DNA from: Amborella trichopoda
Taxonomy: Eukaryota; Streptophyta; Magnoliopsida; Amborellales; Amborellaceae
DNA: 64,000 nucleotides
Direction of reading: 5' to 3'
Assembly (NCBI RefSeq): GCF_000471905.2
Contig: NW_006498150.1
Span: 1,049,299 to 1,113,298 of the forward strand
Shown in pieces: positions 1 through 13,200 of this stretch. Position numbers and translations under genes: made by a program. Each line of letters opens with the position of its first letter. The first letter of the stretch is position 1. The notes under the pieces are model-generated. The model searched no databases. It saw only the letters and a program-made list of their open reading frames with translations, and had not been told where the DNA came from.

Positions 1-642
1 TCATTCCAATATATTATCATAAATACATATTCTAATACTTAATATAATGGATATATTAATTCAAACAGTTTCAAAATTTGAAAATTATACTTATATGAAT
101 ATACATATTCATAATATTCATTTAGGATTCCAGTTATTTTTGTAATTTTTATAATACTTATCACATTATTCTAAGTGGATTTATGTTTACATTCATTCCA
201 ATATATTATCAAAAATACATATACTAATACTAAAATATAATGGATATATTAATTCAAACAGTTTCAAAAAAATATAATGGATATATTAATTCTCATAAAT
301 TAATTATTATCGATGAATTATATTGTAAAAAATGGATAATTATATGTGAATCTATATAATTGTGATCATAATATTATAACATAGATTTTTAATATTTCAC
401 TATAATCTTATACACCTATCATAATTATAATAAACAAAACTACTCACCATGGCTTGTAATACTTAAAAAATCCCTCAAATATAAGGAAATATACATGAAA
501 CAGATAATTATAATCTTACATTTAGCAAAATATAGTTACATAGGTATTCTTAAGTGATTATAACACAGTCGTCATAACATCAATTATGATTATAATAATT
601 GGTTTTTATTTATCAACTTTTGAATTATAACATCAATTAATA
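1..642. repeat. AT-rich segment with a direct duplication
   Basis: A unit of about 75 bp starting at base 2 (CATTCCAATATATTATCA) recurs near base 193 with few changes. Its tail (AATATAATGGATATATTAAT) appears a third time at about 271. The rest is AT-rich and no coding potential is seen. If the F-box gene continues to the left, this lies in its intron 6. Confidence 0.6.
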
Positions 643-1665
643 TTCCAAAGTTTAAAATTTGCAGAGCGAGATTTCCTTCCTTGGAGCACAAGAGCGAGAT
701 TCAGATGTTGAAGCAACCCCTTAATTGGAAGATTCTGGCAACTATGGTTCTATCCACTTCCATTCAAGGGAAAAATAAAAAAAGAACTATAGGTCTATCC
801 ACTTGGCAAGCTTGGAGCCAACGAATTGGCCAAAACTTATAGTTTTCTGTAGAATGTTGTGAACACTATTTTTTAATGTTTTCTAGCAAAGCATGCCAAA
901 CATAATTTTGAAGTTCATTGGCTTGCTCAAAAGGCTTCCTCTCCTTGGATTGTTGAGAGGGAGTCGTCATAGAAACTTCCAGAGATAATTTTAGCCTATG
1001 AATAAGATAAGCAAAGGCTCTTTATAGCCAACACAAATGTGATTATAAGTATCATCCATCCCTTAACCATCTGGCTATAGCAGGGGGTTTATTATGAATG
1101 AGGAATTGTTACAAGGCTATAGTAGGGGGTTTAAAAGATTTTCTTTCTCCCCAAATGTAGTTGGAAACATTTGATGGAGATGAGATGGGAGATGGCTATA
1201 ACAATTCCTCATTCATAATAAACCCCTTGCTATAGCCAGATGGTAAAGGGATGGATGATGCTTCTAATCACATTCGTGTCGGCTATAAAGAAGCTTTGCT
1301 TATCTTACTCATAGGCTCAAATCATCTATGGGAGTTTCTATGACGACCCCCTCTCAACAATCCAAGGAGAGGAAGTTTTGAGCAAGCCAATGAACTTCAA
1401 AATTATGTTTGGCATGCTTTGCTAAAAAACATTAGAAAATAGTGTTCACAACATTCTATAGAAAAATACAAGTTTTGGCCAATTCGTTGGCTCCAAGCTT
1501 GCCAAGTGGATAGACCTATAATTCTTTTTTTATTTTTCCCCTGAAAGAAAGTGGATAGAACTATAGTTGCCATAATCTTCCAACCAAGGGGTTGATTCAA
1601 CATCTGATTCTCGCTCTTGAGCTCCAGGGAAGGAAATCTCGCTCTGCAAATTTTAAACTTTGGAA
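643..1665. repeat. Long inverted repeat, about 470-bp arms
   Basis: The left arm (643-1114) begins TTCCAAAGTTTAAAATTTGC. The right arm (1194-1665) is its reverse complement, ending at TTTAAACTTTGGAA, with roughly 93% identity by eye and a spacer of about 80 bp. Both arms share landmarks such as AAGCTTGGAGCCAACGAATT and GCATGCCAAACATAATTT. No transposase or recognisable protein is seen in the arms. A minus-strand read-through transcript of the F-box gene would fold here into a long double-stranded hairpin. It could be a foldback transposon or two opposed copies of one repeat. No target duplication was found. Confidence 0.9.
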
Positions 1666-3169
1666 TCTTGATCCCTCTTGTTAGAGATCGAGATCTTGGT
1701 TCTAGGAGATCTAGATTCCCTAGCCTTGTAGTATAATATAGCAGTATAGTATAGTATAATACAGTTAATATAACAATTTGGGATGGTGTAGTAGTATGGA
1801 CTATATACTTAGTATATGTTATAGTTGTATATAGTAAATTTATAATATATAAGATGTAGTTGTATATAGTAAATATAAACACGGTTAATATAGCATAATT
1901 ATAGTAGTATGGCTAAAGCTCCCTAACCCTAGGAGCACTGCTCATAGGGCAGCCTGAAAGCAATCTCTTGTACATGCACTACATTTATATGGGGACATGT
2001 GTATACTTTATAGCGTAAATATGTACTATTATTTCTTAGATTGTGATATTGCTAGAAAGTCCCATAAAAAACTGAGAAAAATGAGAATGTAGGGCCATGA
2101 CAGGGATTGAACATAGTTTTATTACTAAACCACTATAGCGTTTCATTTATATGGATTTAGTGTGAAGGCATTCCAAAAGATAACAAAAAAAACAAAAACA
2201 TTAGGCCAAGATGGTGATAACCCCAATCAAGCAATTTGTCAATCTCTTTCTCGTCCCATGGGCACCTTCTTTTCAATCCCAGGGAAGGTACGTGCCCTCC
2301 AAGTCGAGTATCATTGTCAGCACCAAGTCTTGTATCTAATGCCATCAATTCTTTGTTTCGTACTACCCTGATTTGGAGGAAGGAATCACTACTTATAGTG
2401 GACCTTTTGCAAACTTGTGCTTTAAATATAGTTGTTGGAAACGGGAGCATTTTAGAATCGGAAGCAAAGCATCACAAAAGGCTAGAAGCTTCTATGGTAG
2501 GAAGCATTGTCCTTACGATGCACGTCTTACAAGTTAAGATTCCTACCTTTATAGAATCATGCTCCAAACCATTTCGAATCATGCGATTAATTATCAAGGA
2601 AAGAGTTCCATAAGACAAAAGGTTCAAGGTTCAAGGTTCTAGAGTATCCTTAACCAAGATTCCCTTAGTAATGGAATCACTACATTCAGTATGCTTAGCT
2701 AGGGTTTCCCTTATATTGCGAGGTCCTTAACTGCCCTAAACAAGGGTTCAATTGGTATTTGAATCAATGTATTAAGTGCCCTTGATCAAGGTTCTCCACA
2801 GGTATTGGAATCAAAGTCATCAATGCCCTTAACTAGAGTTCCCTAAGTACCAAAGTTGAGGTTTATTGGACTTACTATACTCAATAAAGAAAGTAAAAAA
2901 TTTTATTTATTAATAATGAGTCATACAAAAGAATGAGAACTTATTTTGGGTCCGAACTTTAGGAATGAGGTTAATTGGAGAGTTTCTAGATATCCTAACG
3001 CTAAGTAGAGTCTCTAGATACCCATTCTCTTTGAATAAAAAAAGTACAATTTTAAAGAAGAGAATGGTTTAGATAATGTTTAAAAAATTCTAAGTATTCG
3101 ATAGTATTTTTGCAATCATTGTATCACTAGGGAAAAATGAAGTTATCTTTTACTTGAGAATTATTGAAG
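1666..3169. other. Gene-less intronic sequence with degenerate repeats
   Basis: No coding gene is recognised. From about 2640 to 2850 there are roughly four degenerate units built around CCTTAACCAAGRTTCCC followed by GGAATCA. At 2374-2425 a motif (AAGGAATCACTACTTATAGTGG, followed by the ending of TTTTGCAAACTTGTGCTTT) resembles the motifs at 4166-4230 and 4256-4320. Short ORFs here do not resemble known proteins. Confidence 0.5.
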
Positions 3170-3740
3170 TGTATTAGCATGGTCCAATAGGGAATTCACA
3201 TTTAGATTCCAAATAACTCAAATCGACATTCCTAACAAGTGGAAGCGAGATTCCATATTCATCGAATCATGGTTAGGTGCACCTATGAACCTAGGGATTT
3301 AATGTTGAGGAATATGGTTTCCAAACAACTCAATTTGAGATTTGCCCTGTTTCAAATAAAATTTAAAAAATTCCAAGCATTCCAAATATTTTTACATTCA
3401 TTTCATCAATGGAATAATGAATTTACCTTGAACCCAAGACTCGTTAAAGTGTGTTAGCATGGTCCACTAAGGAATTCGCATTTAGATTCCGAATTACTCA
3501 AGATCGATATTCCCAGAAAGTGGAAACGAGATTCTGTGGTCATTGAATAATGGTTAGGTGAACCTATGAACCTTGGGATTTGATATTCTGGAGTTCGGAT
3601 TCCAAATAACTCCATTTCGAGATTCCTAAAAGGTGGAAGCGAGATTCTTTTTTGAGAAAATAAAAAAAAAAAATTGAGAAAATAAAGGTGGAAGCGAGAT
3701 TCCAAAGTGGAATCGCCACCTAGGGTGGAAGATTCTGGTA
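3170..3740. repeat. About 280-bp direct duplication rich in GCGAGATTCC
   Basis: Unit 1 starts at AGCATGGTCCAATAGGGAATTC (near 3177) and unit 2 at the matching string near 3457. Both then carry AGATTCC, a GTGGAARCGAGATTC core and GGTTAGGTGMACCTATGAACC. The GGTGGAAGCGAGATTC core appears again near 3629 and 3688. It is non-coding; the origin is unknown. Confidence 0.75.
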
Positions 3741-4720
3741 AATATGGTTTTAAAACCACGACTTTAATCATTATTAATTACCACAAATTTTATAGTTAAT
3801 ACATGTGTTTTCTAGGAATGACTACAAAGGAATCCATGGATCCTCGCTTCAATCAATGCCAACTAAGAGCATTTCGAAAGTGTGTTTCAACATTTTGATT
3901 ACGATATTGTGACTCTTTCACATCTCACCTTGGGATTCTACCATGCAAGATGCCTTGACGTTATAGTATGCAACTTCCATGGCCATCATTTGGGGGCATA
4001 TAGAAGGAAAGGAACAACAAAATCTTTTGCCAAGCTTCAGTCCCATCAGCAGGAGCTATAGGTAATCATCAAGAGAGACGTGGTCCCATGGGAAGTTGGG
4101 CTTTCCACAGCCCTACAACACAAATAATCACCATGGAGGAGCAAAGAGACCAGGGGCATAGCTCAGGTAATCACCAGCAAGGAATCACCACACATAGTGG
4201 CACCTTTCGCATGTTTTGTGTTTTAAAACCAGGATTTCAACACTTAAAACGCAAGTAATCACCAGGAAGGAATCACAACTTATAGTGGCACCTTCCGTGT
4301 GCTTGTGTTTTAAAACCACGATTCTCACCATTTTTTATCATCTCAAATGAAGAGATTTTTGCATGGCAAACAAGTCTGTGCTTTTTAGGAATGCCTACAA
4401 AGAATGCAAGGACCACTTCTTCAATCAATGCCAATCCAGAACATTTGGCAGGTGTGCTTTTCCTTTTCAAGTTTTCCATTACAATAGCCAGACATTTTAG
4501 CATCTCAGCTTGGGATTCTACCTTGCAGCACGCCATCGCCCAGATGTTATAGTGTGCACCTTTCATGGCCACCATTTTGGGGTGTGGAAAGAAAGGACAA
4601 CAGGATCATCTGCTAAGCTAAATTCTTTTCAGCGGGAGCTACAGGCAAATCAAGAGAGACACAGGAAGTCAGGTGACCCAACACCCTAGAGAGCAAGTAA
4701 TCACCATGGTGGAGCCTGGA
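3741..4720 (-). repeat. Duplicated segment, two diverged copies of about 450 bp
   Basis: Copy 1 (about 3741-4100) and copy 2 (about 4300-4650) share, in order, TTTTAAAACCACGA, TTCAATCAATGCCAA, TTGGGATTCTACC and a GGGGAGCTA-like tail. On the minus strand both translate into related peptides (for example an A-M-(K/E)-x-A-x-Y-N start and V-E-S-Q-x-E-M), copy 2 being open for about 100 codons. This suggests a decayed coding segment or an element domain, but the family is not recognised. Confidence 0.65.
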
Positions 4721-6185
4721 ACTCCAGTTTGAGGTTACTATAGTGTATAGAACCAAATCCAACAGTCCCAAGTGTAATGGAGCACATCGCCGTCAAGGTT
4801 GAAGTGAACCAAAATTTGATGAATGCCCACTCCAAAGTGCTACAATTGGGTAGACAGACCTCACATGAGCAGAAAGAGGCATGTTGGGCACTCAAATTAT
4901 GCGAGAGTTTCCATCTAAAAGGTTTTACAAACCAAATTAAGTTATGGAGTTAGCTCTATGATTGGGTTTTAGACACTCTTATAAATAAACATCATAGATG
5001 AAATGATTGTCAAAGGTATGTCCAGCAGCTCCAGCTCGAGCTCGTGTTTCTTGATTCATGTAATGAACTTGTCAAAAGAGAATGAGTTTCTGCCAAATCG
5101 TCACACATAAGAAGCATTCCAGAACATTACTCAACAAAACCAATATGTTCTAAGCATACCATGCACTATTAAATCTTAGCATGTTCACACTAGACGATAA
5201 AGCCAAGGCCGTTTAAGGATGGGCCCAATATGTTCACATTAAAGGAGTTGTTTTCGGGTGGAGGGAAAGACAGTACTATTCCTTTCCAAATGTTTTATCC
5301 AAAGGGGGCCTAAGGGCAAGTCCAGACTCCATACAAAGCATTAATCATGAGCAAAAGCATTTCTTTCAGATACTGGGATTTCCCAACCGAGGCGGCAATC
5401 CCACTTCCAAATCTCGCTCCTATGTATAGGGGAAAGGATCTCGAATTTTGAAATTCAGGATCTCGATTTCGTTTGTTAGGAATCTTGATCTCCACCTTAA
5501 AGACCAAGATAACTACCAAATTGATAACTTTCAAGCCAGCTCTTGCTAGCTCTAAACAAAGAGATCCCCACTTTAAAGAGTTATGTATAGTCCTAGACTT
5601 ATATACGCCTTAAGGTTGGAAGCAAGATTCCCAAAAGCTCGGTATTGAGATCCCCAAAACATTGGGTTGAGATCCCCAACTTTTAGGGATCTTGCTCCCT
5701 AACCTATGGATTATACGGACCGCAACCATAGGCATCTTCTAGCCTTCCACAATATCCCCGGCTCCTGCTCCCAATTTGTTCCCGATCCCAATAACTATGT
5801 AATAAACTAGTCAAGAAAAGAAATCGGCAAGGCATGAGTCTGTTCCATGTCTGAAACCATTTATTTGCAAAATGCCACAAAACACCACAATTCAGTACTA
5901 AAGTCTTTGCCTTAAGGTCTTGAATTACAATAATAAGAACCATTGGTCCACTCGAACTCACAGGAAAATGTAGCAACGATTGAATCCCTTCCGGTCATTA
6001 TTTTTATTTTTGTAATTGCATATCTAAAGAAGATAATGACTATCATGTAATTATAAGACTTTCAAAGAATTTCAACAGGTTCGTAATCAATATGGTAAGA
6101 CAATATAACTACTTGGTGAGACCAGCAGAAAGACAAGAAGTATCCATCTTTATTGTACTTTAAATAGAGAAGCACTATTAAAGAC
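4721..6185. other. Intron 6 of the F-box gene, nothing recognised
   Basis: The first visible splice donor of this intron is at 6185. No exon matching the remaining LRR half of the family could be found between here and base 1. There are scattered GATCTCG/CGATCCC strings at 5380-5470 and 5640-5800, like those at 28.4-31.4 kb, and no intact ORF. Confidence 0.5.
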
Positions 6186-6256
6186 CTGGTCAAATTCAAC
6201 ACTTCCAATTTTGAATAATGGTCTGCAATGAGTTGCCAGCTTCCAACTGAAATTTT
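6186..6256 (-). CDS. F-box/LRR gene exon 6
   Basis: This 71-nt exon has an acceptor GCCTTGCAG and a weak donor GTCTTT. It reads [20 protein letters not shown] then NLT plus two bases of Arg. The match to the family block (QLIADxYxxLExLNxTR) is clear, although VGSW replaces the usual DKSL-type residues. It is 9.2 kb from exon 5. The next exon should begin with one base completing Arg and then a C-V-K-L-T-D-type block, which is not in the window. Confidence 0.88.
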
Positions 6257-7113
6257 CTGCAAGGCCATGCCAAAATGTAACTGCATTCAGAAAGCTTAAG
6301 GATCCCAACAGTAGAAGAAAGGGAATATTATGTGAACCCCCCTACATTGAAATTTCTGCACATAGGACCCCCAACTACTTTTGATATTACACCCAATACT
6401 TTGTTATTATTTTTCTTTGCATAAGCCTTCCCAAGTGAATTGTTTAGGCAAATTTGGACAAAAATGCCCCTCAGTCAAAAATGTTAAATTTTAATTTTAA
6501 GACATTGGAGTGTTAAATTTTAATTTTGAGGCATTGGACTGTTGAACGGAACTCAGCCAAAAAACTTTTCCTAAGAACGGTTCTACTTTTAGAGAAAATT
6601 CAGGTTTATTATCTTCGGTCGTGGTGACCATTAAGGCCATTTTGTCCAAAACTAATATAAATCTTCTCTTCGGGTTGGCTGCAAACAAAAACAGTTAAAA
6701 GCTTTATCGTGTGAATTAAAAGTAGCAGGAGGCCAGAATGTACAATCTTCCAAGTGGGGCACTTTACATAATTTTCCCTAGAGTGAAATTAGAAGCAACA
6801 TCATGGAAACACTTCGTGAAAACAATCTTCTTATATATGTTTCAAGATATATTTATAAATCAGAATGAAGATCATCCATGGAATTCATATCATGAGAAAG
6901 GAAGGCTGCATTTCACAGTGATAATGCCATAACACCGTGTAATATTGGTCCATCTTATTAAGTAAGTGTCAAAAGAAAAAAAGAAGTCCATGTGCCCTGA
7001 CTGGTCCATGTATTGAGTCACAATAACCATGTTTTCATTGGCTACAAAATCTGTGTATATGTATATATGTATATATATATATAATTAAAATATGTATATA
7101 TGTACATATTTTC

Positions 7114-7153
<40 letters not shown>

Positions 7154-7172
7154 TATTATATTTGTTATATTA

Positions 7173-7205
<33 letters not shown>

Positions 7206-10200
7206 GTGTATATATACTACATCGACTTGGTGATAGATATGTACGATGGAGCGCTAACTAGTGTAAGAACAACTAGTGGAGAGACGAGGAATTTTCAATG
7301 ACAATAGGTCTACATCAAGGATCAGCATTGAGCCCATACCTCGTTGTCTTAGTTATGAACGACTTAACTAAACCCTTATAGGATGAAGTACCATGGTGCA
7401 TGTTGTTCGTAGATGATATAGTTTTGATCAATGAGACCCAAAATGGCGTCAACACAAAGTTAAAACTTTGGAGGGATGCTCTAAAATCCAAAGGTTTTAA
7501 AATTAACCGGGCTAAGATAGAGTATATGGAATGCAAGTTTAGCAATAATAGGAGTAGAGACGAGGACGTAGTTAAGATTGACAGCCAGGAACGACAAAAC
7601 AGATCGAACTTTTGATATCTTGAGTCGACAATCCAGAAAAACGGAGAGCTTGAGGAAGATGTCGCACATAGAATTAGAGCTTGGTGGGCGAAGTGGAGAT
7701 GTGCAACTCGAATTTTATGTGATCATCGCATACCAATGAAGCTGAAGGGCAAGTTCTATGGGACAATTATGAGACCAGCTTTGCTCTATGGGGAAGAATG
7801 TTGGGCGGACAAAGAACAATATATCTATAGAATGAGTGTAGCGGAGATGAGGATATTGAGATGGATGAGTAGCAAAAAAAGAAGGGATAAAATTTGAAAT
7901 AAATCGATTTAAGAGAATTTAGTTGTGACACCAATAGACGATATAATGAGAGAGAGTAGACTTAGGTTGGCTGGCCATATGTGGCGCCGACTAAGTACAG
8001 TACCTGTTAGGAGATGCGAGTTAGTTCAAGTAGAAGGACCAAAAAAGGCAAGGGGTAGGCCCAATAGGACGTGGTTGGAAGTAGTCCGAAAAAATATGGG
8101 GATGTATGACCTCACAAAGGGTATGGCCTTTAATAGAGTAGAATGGTGGACCAGGATTTTTGTAACTGACCCTAATTAATTGAGAAAAGGCTACAATGAT
8201 GATGGTGATGTGTGTGTGTATATATCTATATATAGGGAGAATTATGAGACCAGCTTTGCTCTATGGGGCAGAATGTTGGGCGGACAAATAAGAATATATT
8301 TATAGAATGTGTAGCGGAGATGAGGCTATTGAGATGATGAATAGCAAGAAAAGAAGGGATAAAATTTGAAATAAATCCATTTAGGAGAATTTAGGTGTGG
8401 CACCAAAAGGTGATATGATGACAGAGAGTAGACTTAGGTTGGCTGGTCATGTGTAGCGCCGGCCAAGTACAGCACCTGTTAGGAGGTGCGAGTTAGTTCA
8501 AGTGGAAGGACTGAAAAAGGTAAGGGGTAGGTCCAAAACGACGTGGTTGGAAGTAGTCCGAAAAAATATGGAGACGTATGACCTCACTAAAGGTATCGCC
8601 TTTAATAGAGTAGAATGGTGGACCAGGATTCTTGTAGGTGACTCTAATTAATTGGGAAAAGGCTATGATGATGATGGTGACATGTGTGTGTGTATATATC
8701 TGTATAGAGGGAGAATTTGAGGTTAGCCCACTAGCTGATAGTTACAATGAATTTGGGCCGATCTGACGATCACGACCTCATTTCATAATATAATTTTAAT
8801 ATTTTTTCTACAAATCTAAATAACATGAAATTTTAGGTATCCATTATTATCATCAAGATGCACTTAATAAAAATATTAAAAAAATCATTCGTAAAATATA
8901 AATTGATCAAAATGCCCTGAAAATTTTAGGGGTACTTTAGTCTATTTATTTTTTACAAATTATTTTTTTGATATTTTTATTAGACTCTTCTATTTTTAAA
9001 GAATGGACGCTCAAAATTTCAAGAAATTTGGATTTTGAAAAAAAAAAACTAAAATTCAAATACAAAATGTAATCATTACCATTGGATCGGCACATATTCA
9101 ATCTGGCCATTGGGCTTACACTGTAGTTGTTAGCTAGTGACTAACAGGAACTTATCCCATACATATATATCTATGTTTGTCTGTATCAGTGTTGTCAGAT
9201 TTACTTCGGAGTTGGTCAAAAACATGAACCAATTCGGTGCTTCGGTTGATTCGGAGGAAGACTTCGGATTTTTTAAAGAAAATTAATATCAATAAAGTAT
9301 ATATTATATAAATATATTTTTAATATATAAATATATATTAAAAATTATAAAAAATTCAAAAAAAATATTTAAAAAAAAGAGACTATTTTGTGCTATGGCC
9401 AAAGAGGCCAAATCACACCGAAGAGAGCCGAAGCACATAATTTTATACTTCAGCTGAAGAGGCCAAATTAGACAAAAGCAGGCCGAAGTAGCTACACTAG
9501 AGTTTCACTTCGCTTTGGTCTAGGACAAAAATCTAAAGGCTTTGGCCCCTTCAGCTGAAGCGAAGCGAGTTGACAACATTGGTCTGTATGGTGTGTGCGT
9601 GTGTGTGTGTGTGTGTGTGATCCTAATACCCTCTTAGTCAATCTATTTTTAACAAAAATGGAAAGTAAACAAGTGTGTGGGTGTGTTTGCAAGGGTGTGT
9701 GCGTGCGTACATGTGTGTGTTGCGTGCGTGCATGCATGCTGTAGTGATTTCATGATCCCACGGACAAATTCCTACAATGTTGACCCTAAGAACCGTCACT
9801 ATAAATTTTAAGGCAAAGGTGGAGATTTAGTCTCACAAAGCTCAAGTTTTAAAGTGGTAGCCACAATCTTCTGCGCATTACCTGATGGGGCTCAAAGCCC
9901 CCCATCCCCCCATCCATGCCCCCCCTCTCCTTCCTCTATCCATATGCCATCTCCCCCTCTCTATAAACAAGGAGGAGAAACCAAAAGGATCTATCTACTC
10001 AAGAAGGCATACCAAGTAAATTGGTCTTTGTTTCCATTACATATTGAAATCCCTCTCTCTCTCTCTCTGAAATTTCATTATCTCCCTCAATCTCACCCTC
10101 TATCTATACTCCTTAGTCCTTACTGTACAATTCATTCTCCTTCTCTGTCTACTTGATGTAGAGAACTTGCGGAAACAGTAGAAATCAGTAAGGAGTAAGG

Positions 10201-13200
10201 CAAACACATACACAATTCAAATAAACCTAGCTTTTCTTCTCCATACCCCAAGCTAGGGTTCCAAAAGCCTAAGCTTTGTTTTCTTTCTTTCAATTCTAAA
10301 AATCATGTGGAATGACCTCCTCAAGGCCCCATACACCTCTTATATATTATAATTTAATGTTCCAAGCAAAAAAAGTGTCCAAAAAAATAATACATTGATC
10401 CATATATCCTAACTTAACTTAAAATTCGTAATGACAGTTTTACCCTAGTGAACAGTATTCGTGAACAGTAATTGTGCATAGCACAATGAAGTAAACAAAA
10501 AAAAAACTCTAGAATCCCTTAAAAACTAAAAAAACCTAGAAATAAACCCCAAAACTAAAACTATAATATTCATCCTTTGAAATTAAATAAAAAATAAAAA
10601 TTAGAATAATTTTGCCCTTTATCACTGTTTTGCTCTCTCAACTTGACCCAAAAATGGGGTCTCTCTCTCTCTCTTTCTGTTCTCTCTAAAACTGCATACT
10701 CTCTATCTATCCCGTCCCCTCAATCTCTATACCTCTATGTGGACTCTCTCTAACATGATGCTATTCATTGTTGAGATGTTTGTGATAGTTGAGATAGCTT
10801 GGATGCATGGGGTCAATGGACACAAGAAGCTCAGTGGCATGGGATAATTGAAAAGTTCTTGTATCTTATGTGATTGAGTTCCATGTACCACTCGTCTCAC
10901 ATTTCTCTAAAGATCTTTTATAATTTGAATCGCTCTTATTTTTATGTTTTTAAAAGTAACTGCAAAATTGGGAATCAAACAATAGCACCTGTTGGAAGTT
11001 TATATGTGACATCAGATATGTAAACTTTTATGTTGAACTTGTAAGTAAACTTTGTTTACTTGAATTGGATGTACAGTGGCTTGAGTTAAAGCCACTGGAA
11101 AATTTTCATGATATTGGCACATGGTCTTCTGTACATGCCTAACAAGTGGTAAAATTACTATTGGAAGAAATCATCAAACAGAAGGAATTTTAGTACAGGA
11201 ACTTCAAAACCAAACAGTACAAATGCCCAACTTATTCTCGATTTATTGCCCGAGTTGTTCTATATTATAAATTTGGGGAATTTGTGGTTCCCTTTGTGAT
11301 ACTTTAAGGGAGCTCTCTTATTTGGGGTGATAACAGGTGCCAATTTTGGGGCTAAGATTTAATTGTTTGTTAAATCTAATGGCCTTAGTCTTTGGCACAT
11401 CTTTGGTACTCATGAATGAAAGAATTTTCCTTGCTTTTCATAGCAATTCATTAATGAAAGGGTTTGAAAAAACTCCATGAAAAAATAAAATAAAATAAAA
11501 TATTTCAACAAGCACTGCACAGAATCATAAAGATTGATAATTTTTGCATGCTAAATGTCTAGTTTTGCTAGTTGCAAAAATTCACGGAAATCCTCATGAA
11601 GATAATGGGACACAGTTTTATATTCTTCTTTATACTGTTACTTATATTTGGATTGCGAGAGCGAGATTTATACAAGTCCAACACAAGATTCTTATAGAAC
11701 CCTGCACAGTAACCAGTGTTTCACCTCCGATACTGTTAGGACTTGATTTTTATCAACAATAGTATAACGATTTTAGCATAAATCATGCCATAAATATAAA
11801 TAATTTAGACGTCATTGAGGAGCATGGCACAGACGAGAGAGTACACAGCCTCTTCATGTGATCCCCCTTGATGAGAATCCAATCATATGTGATGGGAAAC
11901 AATCCTTCCATTAAACAGCAGAGACAACCCCAATGCCTTGAACCATATGAAGCCATGATATTTGGGACAATGGAAACAACCTTCAACTACAAGTATAAGT
12001 ATGTTAGGCTTGAGGGATTTAGTAGTCAAAGGCCAAGACCTGAAACCTTCAGGGCTCTATAGCTCAAGGCAGCACCTTCACAAAGAGAAGTATGACTGCA
12101 TTCACACCCTTACACAAAGTGTGCATCTCTAGAAACATTACACCTAAGCAAACATGAAAGCAAGAGATGCATAGTAGCTAAACCAAGAGGAAAACAATAG
12201 TAGTGTGCAGGATTTCTAAACAGCCAGGTGAGAGTCGAACTCCCCAATTTTAGAAGGCAATTAGTTGGGAGTGATAGTGCCTTATTCTCAGCTGATCACA
12301 CTGAGGCTTCTTAGCAAATGATTGGTCTACTGTAACCTCCACATACAAGGGAGTATGTACAGAGGATTTCCACCTCCTTTCACCAATCACACCCACCTAT
12401 GCCCTCCCATCCACTTCCACCAACATCACCTCAAACCCCAACCCAACCACATCCTCACCGCCTTCTCCATTCCACCAGCCTGGACAATTGACAATCCAAG
12501 CCCTTCATGCCAGCGGGAACCCAAGCTCCTCCTCCTAAATCACCCAAGCCAAAGCTGAATTCAAACTATGAAGGGCAAGCAAGCATTTTATCGAACACAA
12601 TGCTCAAAAGCACCATGGAGAAGCCAAAAACAATTTGTGGAAGATTCAAAGACTTGCAAGTCCTTGGAATACCACCAAAAGCTTTTCTCAACTAGTTGGA
12701 CAAGGCATGAACTCATTGAAGTTCCCAAACTAACTACCCCATAACGAAAGTCCCCGATGAAACTCCAATTTTGTCTACCAAGGAAAAGGAACAAGAAAAC
12801 AAGCAAGAGTGAAAAGCCACCTTCAATGGGACCATCTACAGTGGATGTTCATAATGAAGATATTTCATGCAAAAATTTTAGGTGATTTGGAGAGTTAAAG
12901 GAAACGTTTATATAATCGCAAAACACAAGAAGCGCCCTCTTCAGATTTGATAAATTGTGAAGACATGGAAAGAGTAATCAAGGGCAGACAATGGTTTGTA
13001 GGGGGGCTTCTAGAAGCTCCACAAATAAAACCCTTGAGGTGCACTGCAGGCTGCAACAATCTTCACTATACCTATACCCACTGGGGTTTGATTGCTGAAG
13101 TTTTGCCCCTATATGTGGACACCCGATCTGTAGTACATTGATGCTTTTATAGGAACTCCATCTCCATGGACAGCTGCAACATGCCACTGTAAGAGAGCTG

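Noticed and set aside
7092..7301. Open frame rich in Tyr and Ile before the RTE
   Set aside because: It is the translation of TA/TG microsatellites joined by chance to the RTE frame.
12200..12310. tRNA- or SINE-like B box (minus strand GAGTTCGACTCTCACC)
   Set aside because: The A box, cloverleaf pairing and poly(A) or poly(T) end could not be found; a degraded SINE is possible but unsupported.
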